From Corinectria fuckeliana (lineage: Eukaryota > Ascomycota > Sordariomycetes > Hypocreales > Nectriaceae), in assembly GCA_019137255.1 (NCBI GenBank), contig WPDH01000151.1, positions 62,001 to 126,000 on the forward strand: a DNA stretch of 64,000 nucleotides. Direction: 5' to 3'. Below, in pieces: positions 55,955 to 64,000 of the stretch. The position numbers were made by a program, and so were the translations under genes. The notes under the pieces were generated by a model. It worked only from the letters and a program-made list of their open reading frames with translations. It did not search any database and had not been told where the DNA came from. The stretch's first letter is position 1. Each line of letters starts with the position of its first letter.

Positions 55955-58859
55955 TGAGTGTGCGCCGCGGTGGGCTGTGGGGACCGAGCTAAACTCCGTG
56001 GAGCAAAAGCCTTACTACGTAGACGCACCGATCCGTGCCATTGTTTCATCTCTTAGCGGGAGAGGCGGCGCTGGGGAACGGGGTCTAGCTGCACGCTGAC
56101 TCACTGAACTTAATTACTCAGTAAGAAGTGTAAACAAGACGGCCGTTGATCATGTCGCTGGTTTCTCTGGCTGCGGTTGAGCAAGTTGGCGAGGGACCGC
56201 TATCAGCCAGCCTCGGGGAGCTCGCGAGGCCGGGGGTCCCTTGTGGGTGCATAGTACATACGAGAGGATGCAAGGCCAGGGGGGACGGGATAAGATGGGG
56301 CAGGGAGCACCTGGGTAGCCAACCAGAGGCGGCGGACTGAGAGAAGCATTGCCGGGTTGGGGTTGCACATCCAGGACGACTTGTGCCTGGGTGAAGTGTG
56401 AAGAGCCCGCCGTCGGGATCAGGGCTAGGAGCGGGGGTACAGATTCTGCTCAGTCACGGCTGTCAACGTGTACTGTACACAGTAGCATAGATTAGATCAA
56501 ATGCTTACGACGCAGCAGTCGAGGCCATCCCAGACGCGCGGCCCATGGATGATGATAGCAGAGAGGTTGACACCACCGTCGGTCTCTGTCTTTGTCCGGC
56601 CGACGCCCGTGAGGGGTTGACAACGGATTCGATCAAGGTATCCGTCAATAATGCTATGCGGCCACAGGGCTAGTCAAGCGCACTATTGTGCGTCTGTACA
56701 TAAATGTGTTGGGCCCTGTATACATAGTACATAGTAAAGCGGCTGGATGTGTGTGTGGGTGACTGCCATGCCGCAGGCTAACAAGAACTGTTGGTCTTTG
56801 TACCCTGGCATGCGCCAACGACGCCATCACGGCCGAACCGCTTCCGCCTAACGCTGTGCTCTCCTGAGCTACCGTGGCCGTCATCAAGTCTGTTGTTTTA
56901 AATTGTCGGACCGGCCGTTGCTAGGACGGGGAACTGTATTGGTGACCTCAGAGGCGCCAGATGCCGTCGTCACACGCCGACACTGGATAAGCTTATCATA
57001 TCCAGCTTTCCACCAACAGGGCCCGATGAGAGTTTAGTGGGAAAGTACATAGTAACATGCCACGAAACATATCTGGTTGGCACGGGATTAGATGATCACC
57101 GTTACGAGAAACGAAACGGTGTAGGTAGAGTCCGGATCGAACGGACGGTCTCTGCAGAACCCGCAAGGGGGAACACGAGGGATCTGCAAGGCACCTCGGT
57201 GGCAACTTGCATGGAAAACATGGAACGGGATAGATCGTGATCGGACGATTTGTCCAAGAGAGGCCGGAGAAAAAGTCAAAGGGGAAGATCTTTCCTCGAC
57301 TGAGAGGCCCCATCATGACTGCCGAACTCCGACGGAAGCAGATGGAGATTGTGTGCAGCTGGTGCCTTGATCGACGTGTTTCGAGGCGTCTAGGTCTCCA
57401 TTCAGGTCTCCGTCCTACTGTAGGCTCCATCTAAGCGTTGATCGTGCGTGGCATCGCTTGCTTCCAAGTCCTAAGCCAAGTTTCCCAAGTTCCACCAGAT
57501 TGAGCCTGTCGAACTTGCAAACAAGCTAGCAGCAACGAACTGATCTCGCATCGCGTCCCCGTGCCCCCCGTCATCGCAAACCTCCGAAGCGGCCTAAAAA
57601 TAACAAGAGTGAGAACATTAAACGAGGGTGCGTAGGGGAGTGTAAGTGGGAGATTAGGTAGGTGCGAGAGTTTTTGCGGCTACTGGTGGAGGCCCGCTTG
57701 TACGAGGGGGGGGCTTCAAAGAGACCGGTGACAGCATCAGGAACCAACATACCCACCAGGACGGTTGAGGCACACAAAAGAACCAACGTCTAGCCGTGGC
57801 ATCCCTGGACCCGGGAAGAAAGTCATCCGGGTCAACTTGAGGCCCTAGCAGTTTGTGCGTTGTGCCGAGTGAGAGTTCTTGTTTGCTTGCCAGTGTAAGA
57901 GAGGATCACCTACGTCAGAACGTCGGCTGTTGCCCAAGAAATCCTCCAGACAAAAGAACAGCCTCACGCCTCCAACAAATCTAGTAGCCACGGTTTCTTA
58001 GTATAATTAGCACGACAATACTTCTAGCGGCGCCCGCAACGGTCCACACCTATTGCCATCCCGTCTTGTTCTTGCTGGCGCGGGACGAACCAAAGAAAAG
58101 GCCCCGGTTTGTGCCTGGAAAGGCCTAGCAGCACTCCTCATCTGGGGGGGCGCTTAGGCCATTTCCTAACGGGGACGGCGCACGCAGTGGGGCCCCACCG
58201 TCTAGTCAGGGGCCCGGGCAGGGGTGACCCATATCAGACAACGGTGCAAAGCCACAGGTGCCCTAGGCGCCACCGGGCGTGCTCCCAATGAAAAGGGCCC
58301 CGCCTATTTCCCACAGGGCGCATCCATCCCCACATGCTCACCAACGACTAACGACTCTTTCTCGGAATCACTCTCTCTCTCTCCCCTCGCGACCACCGCG
58401 CACCATGCACCCAAGGATCCACCGCCGCAGGGCCATCAAGGCCACCAGGCCTCACTGCGCGGGCGGGCCGTTTACCACGCTTGCTCGTATTGTCCAGATC
58501 TGGTCTAGAGCCCTGCTCGCTCGCGGTACGAATCTCTCGCTGCTCTCGATAGCGGCTGAAGCTAACGCACACCCCATGGCTTCCTCGCAGGTTCAGCCCA
58601 CGGGGCTCGCTCGCGAGAAGGAGAGAGCAACATGAGAGAAGCCTACCCATGCAGCGCGGGCGAGTCGAGTGGCAGATGGTCCAGATCCATTTAAGGATGG
58701 TTGTCCGACCCCAGTTTCCCTCCATCTTCTCTTCTTCCTCACGCCATCCATTCTTAATTACATACTTCTTCACCCCATTCGCGGCATCTAAGTAACTCAG
58801 ATCCATCTGAGTCACCATCCGCAGTACATTCGTTATTTTTTCCCCTTCCCCCCGTTAAG
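55955..58859. other. Long intergenic region upstream of the adhesin gene
   Basis: This is 2.9 kb of normal GC content with no supported gene. Frames of 60-150 codons on both strands are Arg/Pro/Ser-rich and unlike proteins. A CT-rich simple-sequence patch lies near 58,365-58,388. Long promoters are common for fungal cell-surface genes, so regulatory sequence is plausible, but no specific site is supported. Confidence 0.4.
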
Positions 58860-61800
58860 ATGAAGTCCGTTTTCGTCCTGGGCGCCTTTGCCCTGGGCTT
58901 GGCCACAGCCCACGATAATGGCCAGACTTGCGATGGCGACAACTGCTACAACCACGTCTCGGCTCAGGAGGGCCTCGACTTCTGTAAGAGCTGGTTCCAG
59001 GACCAGTGCGCCAGTGACAGCGCGTCCAAGGAGGATGCGCTCAGCAACTGTGGTGCGGAGTATGGCAAGACCCCGGAGGAGCGTGTGAGCTCTGCTTGCT
59101 CTTGCATCACCTACCAGGCGACTGCCACCACCTCTACCTCTCCGACCTCCACCAGCTCCGAAGATTGCGAGGAGACCACCACGACTACGGCTGAGACCTC
59201 TGCTGCCGAGACCACCACTACCTCTGAGGACTGTGATGAGACTACCACCACCACTGCTGAGACCTCTGCCGAGACCACCACCACGACTGAGACTTCAGCT
59301 GCCGAGACTACCACTACCTCCGAAGATTGTGATGAGACAACGACAACTGCCTCAGAGACCACTGGTACTGAGTCTGCTACTCAGACCACCGGCACTGACT
59401 TGACCACCGAGACCACTGCCTCCGAGTCCACTACCACCAGCGAGGATTGTGACGAGACCACGACAACCACTGCCTCAGAGACTACTGGAACTGAGTCCGC
59501 TACCCAAACCACCGGTACTGAGACCACTGGTACTGAGACCACCGCTACTGGCACTGAGACCACGACAACTGAGGATTGTGACGAGACGACCACTACCGCT
59601 GTTGAGACCACTGGTACCGAGTCTGCTTCTCAAACTACCGGTACCGAGACCACCGCTACTGGTACTGAGACTACAACAACTGAGGATTGTGACGAGACGA
59701 CCACTACCGCCGTTGAGACCACTGGTACTGAGTCTGCTACTCAAAGCACCGGTACTGAGACCACTGGCACTAGCACCGAGACCACCACCACCGAGGACTG
59801 TGATGAGACGACCACTACCGCCGTTGAGACCACTGGTACCGAGTCTGCTTCTCAAACTACCGGTACCGAGACCACCACTACTGGCACTGAGACCACAGGC
59901 ACAGAGACCACGGCCACGGGCACTGAGACTACGGGTGTCAACACTACTGGCACAGAGACCACTGCTACTGGCACAGAGACCACCAGCAGCGAAACTACGG
60001 AGACTACCGCCACCGGTACGGAGACGACCACTTCCGAGGAGTGCGATGAGACTACCACCACCGCTTCCGAGACTGGCACGGAGACTACGGGAACCACCGG
60101 TACTGAAACCACCGCTACTGGCACTGAGACCACCGCTACCGAGACCACTACCTCAGAGGAGTGTGATGAGACTACTACCACCGCCTCTCAGTCAACTACC
60201 GAGACCACCGGTATTGAGTCTACTACCGAGACTACTGCTACTGGCACTGAGACCACCACTACTGAGGAGTGTGATGAGACCACCACCACCACTGCCTCAG
60301 AGACCACAGGCACGGAGACTACAGAGACCACGGCCACGGGTAGCGAGACTACGGGTGTTAACACCACCGGCACCGAGACCACCGTTACTGGTACTGAGAC
60401 CACTACCACTGAGGAGTGTGATGAGACTACCACCACTACTGCTTCTGAGACCACCGGCACGGAGACCACGGAGACCACGGCCACTGGAACTGAGACTACG
60501 GGTGTTAACACCACCGGCACTGAGACTACCGCTTCTACCGAGACTGGCACTAAGACCACCGCTACTGGTACTGAGACCACTACCACTGAGGAGTGTGATG
60601 AGACGACCACTACCACTGCCTCAGAGACTACCGGCACGGAGACCACTGGCACTGAGACTACCAGCGTCGAGACCACCGGCACGGAGACCACCGGCGTCCA
60701 GACCACCGGTACTGAGACGACGGCTACTGGCACGGAGACTACTGGTATCGAGACCACTACTTGCACTGATACCACTGGCACTCAAACCACTGGCGTCCAG
60801 ACCACCGGCACCGAGACGACTGGCACTGAGACTACTGGCGGTGTCACGACTACCGGCACTGAAACTACCGGCACGGAGACCACCGGTGTCCAGACCACAG
60901 GCACTGAGACCACTGGCATCGAGACCACTACTTGCACTGATATCACCGGCACCGAGACTACTGGCGGTGTCAAGACTACCGGCACTGAGACCACTGGCAC
61001 TGAGACTACCAGCGTCGAGACCACCAGTGTCAAGACCATCGGCACCGAGACCACCGCTACTGGCACCGAGACTACTGGTACTGAGACCACTACTTGCACT
61101 GATACCACTGGCACTCAAACCACCGGCGTTCAGACCACCGGCACCGAGACGACTGGCACCGAGACTACTGGCGGTTTCAAGACTACCGGCACTGAAACCA
61201 CCGGCGTTGAGACCACTGCTGTTATCACCACCGGTACCGGATCTGGCCATGGCACCACTTCCAGCGAAGAGTTGACCACCTCGACCTTCTATCAGACCAC
61301 TACTCGTACCATTACCTCTTGCGCTCCTACAGTTACCAACTGCCCTGTTGGTCACGTCACCACCGAGACTATTGCTGTTTCCACGGTTTGCCCAGTGACT
61401 GAGAAGTTCACCACCTCCACTGTTTACACCACCAAGAGCTATACCATTACCTCTTGTGCCCCCACTGTCACTAACTGCCCCGTTGGCCATGTCACTACCG
61501 AGACCGTCGCTCTTTCTACCACCATCTGCCCCGTGACTGAGGAGCACGCCAAGCCTACGAGTCCTCCCCAGGGCGGTAACAAGCCCTCCAGCCCTCCCAA
61601 GGGCGGCAACAGCAACAAGCCTTCCAGCCCCCCCAAGGGCAGTGTTGAGCACACCACCTCGACCATCTACCGCACCAAGTCGTACACTATCACCTCTTGC
61701 GCCCCTACCGTCACCAACTGCCCCGTTGGCCATGTCACTACTGAAACGTACGCCGTCTCTACTACTGTCTGCCCTGTCGAGGAGACCGCCACTGAGCACC

Positions 61801-62375
61801 AGGCCAAGCCTACTTACCCCCCCAAGGGCGAGTCCGCTACTGGGGAGCACGCCAAGCCCACTTCCCCTCCCAAGGGTGGTGAGGAGTATACTATCTCCAC
61901 CATCTACGGCACCAAGACCTACACCGTCACTTCTTGTGCTCCCGATGTTACCAACTGCCCGGCTGGCCACATCAGCACCGAGACCTACGCTGTCTCTACC
62001 ACCGTCTGCCCCGTCACTGAGGGTGGCCATGTTAAGCCTACCTCGGCTCCTGTTGTCCCCGGTGTCCCTGAGGTTTCTACCCTCCAGACCACCGTCGTTG
62101 TCGGCACCCAGTCTGCTGGCAAGCCCAACTACAGCGCCCCCGGCTACAGCGCTCCTGGCTACAGTGCTCCTGAAAACAGCGTTCCCGCTGTTACCGAGAC
62201 TGGCTCCGAGCAGCCTACTGCCAGCCACCCCTCGGCCACCATCCCCACTGCCACCGGCTCTGGGTCGGCCACTGGCACCACCCCCCCCGTCCAGGTCACT
62301 GGCGCGGCTGGCCGTGTTGCTGGCAGCTTCGAGATGGTCGCTGCGGCGCTCGGTATTGTTGCTGTCCTCATGTAA
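58860..62375 (+). CDS. GPI-anchored Thr-rich mucin/adhesin-like cell-wall protein, 1,171 aa
   Basis: This is a single exon. Residues 1-17 are a signal peptide. Residues ~18-82 form a cysteine-rich N-terminal module (CDGDNC...FC...QC...NC...ACSC) related to the CxxDNC...ACSC modules of fungal adhesins. Residues ~83-800 are Thr/Glu/Gly repeats. Within them an acidic motif E-[D/E]-C-[D/E]-E-T-T-T-T recurs 12 times (seven EDC, then five EEC), and a TTTCTD variant three times, so single cysteines are spaced through a mucin-like stalk. Residues ~805-1065 contain four copies of a ~42-residue module (TSCAPxVTNCPxGHxxTET...CPV), the later ones separated by Lys/Pro-rich linkers (PTSPPKGG). Then come GYSAPGYSAPGYSAP and a C-terminal hydrophobic tail (MVAAALGIVAVLM) after small residues, a GPI-anchor signal. 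Heavy O-mannosylation and adhesion or wall structure are inferred. Repeat number is likely polymorphic. Confidence 0.9.
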   Translation: MKSVFVLGAFALGLATAHDNGQTCDGDNCYNHVSAQEGLDFCKSWFQDQCASDSASKEDALSNCGAEYGKTPEERVSSACSCITYQATATTSTSPTSTSSEDCEETTTTTAETSAAETTTTSEDCDETTTTTAETSAETTTTTETSAAETTTTSEDCDETTTTASETTGTESATQTTGTDLTTETTASESTTTSEDCDETTTTTASETTGTESATQTTGTETTGTETTATGTETTTTEDCDETTTTAVETTGTESASQTTGTETTATGTETTTTEDCDETTTTAVETTGTESATQSTGTETTGTSTETTTTEDCDETTTTAVETTGTESASQTTGTETTTTGTETTGTETTATGTETTGVNTTGTETTATGTETTSSETTETTATGTETTTSEECDETTTTASETGTETTGTTGTETTATGTETTATETTTSEECDETTTTASQSTTETTGIESTTETTATGTETTTTEECDETTTTTASETTGTETTETTATGSETTGVNTTGTETTVTGTETTTTEECDETTTTTASETTGTETTETTATGTETTGVNTTGTETTASTETGTKTTATGTETTTTEECDETTTTTASETTGTETTGTETTSVETTGTETTGVQTTGTETTATGTETTGIETTTCTDTTGTQTTGVQTTGTETTGTETTGGVTTTGTETTGTETTGVQTTGTETTGIETTTCTDITGTETTGGVKTTGTETTGTETTSVETTSVKTIGTETTATGTETTGTETTTCTDTTGTQTTGVQTTGTETTGTETTGGFKTTGTETTGVETTAVITTGTGSGHGTTSSEELTTSTFYQTTTRTITSCAPTVTNCPVGHVTTETIAVSTVCPVTEKFTTSTVYTTKSYTITSCAPTVTNCPVGHVTTETVALSTTICPVTEEHAKPTSPPQGGNKPSSPPKGGNSNKPSSPPKGSVEHTTSTIYRTKSYTITSCAPTVTNCPVGHVTTETYAVSTTVCPVEETATEHQAKPTYPPKGESATGEHAKPTSPPKGGEEYTISTIYGTKTYTVTSCAPDVTNCPAGHISTETYAVSTTVCPVTEGGHVKPTSAPVVPGVPEVSTLQTTVVVGTQSAGKPNYSAPGYSAPGYSAPENSVPAVTETGSEQPTASHPSATIPTATGSGSATGTTPPVQVTGAAGRVAGSFEMVAAALGIVAVLM

Positions 62376-64000
62376 ATGCAAATGCACCCAGATTTCCTTG
62401 GATCAGTTCTTGATATACAGCCTATAATATGCTTCATATGTACATAATATTCATTAGACGACTTTGGCTTGGCCTAGAAGAGAACGTTTACGAGTTTGAG
62501 AGGATCTCGCACTTTATGATGATGGTCTTGACGTTCTCTGACATGACGCCTACCTTGCCCTGTGATACTCTGCGATACCTAGCAGATGGTGATAGCTCGA
62601 ATCCGTTTCGGTTCCTTTGTTACCTCTCCACTAGAGAGAGCACTTAGAGCCGTTAGTCTTCGTCGTCATGTGCACTGTATTTGGTTGGTCTAAAGTTTAT
62701 CTCCACCAAGTTGGAAGGTGACGCTCTATTGTGGAGTCCAACGGCCCTAGAGGGCGGTATGGCTTTGTCCCGGGGTTTCGGGACGTTTGTTGACTCGGGA
62801 AGTCAAAATCTTTCCGGGGGTCAGACGTTGGAAAAGTTTCTCCAGACGCGAGCACCAATTGTCTTGGCACTGTGGCGTGAGTTGGGAGCCGTTCAAACTG
62901 GGCGGGATGTCGGCCTAATTGGGTACCTAGGCTTAGGTGGACTGTCCTCGCCGTGGCGTAAACGACGTCAGTGAGACCTGGGTGATGGAAATTCGAAGTG
63001 CTAATTACAATTCGTCAGGCTCGTGTGCAACATTGCTCTTGGCACAGATGAAATGCATGGGGTCCATGTCCTGGATGTGCCCTGTCAGGCGAAGCGAGCC
63101 GTGCCAAGGCAAGGTTGGTTGAATGTGCAAATTGTACAGATTTGCGTATCGTATCCCGTCGTTGGCAGTTGATGGGTGCTGAGAGGGAGGTGTTGGCTAT
63201 CCGCATGACGTCAAGGCTGATGCAATGAGCCCAACTAGCAAGTGAGAATATGGGCGAATAGCTAGTTGAGGACTCTGACGAGGTCAATAATGAAAGAAAA
63301 CCGGTGTAGTGGTGTCTGGGTCTGGGGGTGAAGGAGAGAACGCCTTGTGTGGCGCAATGCTTTTGGCACCTGGCAAGCCACCGAGCCCACACAGCCACCG
63401 AGACCTGAACCACCTTGGCGGGCATTGCGTCACCTGCGCCTCTGTTGTTTTTGTCGTCCCCGCGCGTGTGGAGGATGCGGAAACGCTGAGGCCACCCGGT
63501 TTTAGAGGGCCGACGATGGCGGTTGTGGCCACTTGCGCAATCGACCCGTTAGACAATGCAAGATTGACAGTTAATGGCGTTTGGCTCCAGTATCCGCGTC
63601 TGCGGAGGGGGGGAGGGGGGGAGTGGTGGACGGAGACTTTTCCTCGGCGCCGTCGATCTCGGATTTGCGTGTCTGGGTAGCAAGGCGCTTATTAGAGGTT
63701 GCAGGTCAGGCGCTTGCATGCCGGGAACCTGCAGGTTTGCATCGCGCCGGGGCCCAGACTAATGTATGTTACCTGCAGAGGAACGCCTGGCAACCTAGGT
63801 ACCTCTCGCCAGCTCAACTCGGCTCCCGCAATCACCAAAGAGCGCATTGGGGCAATCCAGGTGCTTCTTCCGGAAATCACGGCATTGGGCAACCAACCCC
63901 CTGGCTGGCAAAGGCTGGATGTGGCGAATATCTGGTTAGGCAAACCGGCACAGCCAGGCCTCCTGCGCGCCATCTCGGCGGGGAGGCGCAGCAGCAGCAG
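62376..64000. other. 3' flank of the adhesin gene to window end; no supported gene
   Basis: This is 1.6 kb. Several frames of 60-135 codons exist on both strands, but none has protein-like composition or a recognisable motif. A G-rich run lies at 63,605-63,620. The final bases are a GCAGCAGCAG simple repeat. Confidence 0.4.

Noticed and set aside
59449..61275. 608-codon plus-strand frame inside the adhesin gene
   Set aside because: Pro/Leu/Arg-rich shadow of the Thr-repeat region in another frame.
60621..62387. 588-codon open frame on the minus strand inside the adhesin gene
   Set aside because: It is a by-product of the repeat codon pattern (ACC/ACT/GAG) leaving few stops in reverse; it is Gly/Ser/Ala/Leu-rich with no independent motif.

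Overview
The window is nuclear DNA of a filamentous ascomycete, most likely a Sordariomycete. The coding genes are GC-rich, with short introns (48-75 nt, GT..AG, with CTAAC/CTGAC branch sites), and the proteins are typically fungal (Arc18, Gcd10/Trm6, Sda1, Mir1, Ape2, GPI-anchored mucin). Extremely AT-rich blocks show the one-directional C-to-T/G-to-A decay of repeat-induced point mutation (RIP). No rRNA, convincing tRNA or CRISPR was seen. || Layout. 1-12.7 kb is a conserved housekeeping block: the 3' part of TRM6/GCD10, a three-exon ARC18 on the minus strand, a conserved unknown protein (3.6-5.0 kb), a secreted type-B carboxylesterase (7.2-9.0 kb), and an M1 aminopeptidase on the minus strand with a probable alternative mitochondrial first exon. 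12.7-23.8 kb is accessory: long gene-poor stretches, a five-exon TauD-like dioxygenase, an orphan protein with a duplicated DDWA motif, and an amidase relic. 23.8-26.1 kb is SDA1 on the minus strand. 26-32 kb is gene-poor, with a spliced 70-residue gene that single-frame ORF scanning misses and a decayed ankyrin gene whose N-terminus resembles NACHT/NLR-type proteins. 32.7-33.9 kb is the four-exon mitochondrial phosphate carrier. 35.9-36.4 kb is a small unknown protein. || 38.5-56.0 kb is the most striking region. A three-exon zinc alcohol dehydrogenase (ADH6/CAD type) has a 3,675-bp Mutator-like (MULE) transposon inserted in its second intron. The 9-bp target duplication exactly copies the intron's branch-point sequence. 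A second copy of the same element lies 2.1 kb downstream in the same orientation, and a 6,756-bp Tad-type LINE is inserted within it with a 16-bp target duplication. Removing the LINE and one duplication gives 3,674 bp, within one base of copy 1. Both MULE copies still show a recognisable but RIP-destroyed transposase. || 56-58.9 kb holds no gene I can support. 58.9-62.4 kb encodes an 1,171-residue Thr-rich, GPI-anchored, adhesin-like wall protein with three repeat classes. 62.4-64 kb holds nothing recognisable. || Gene models were assembled by hand from splice signals and family conservation. No similarity search was possible.
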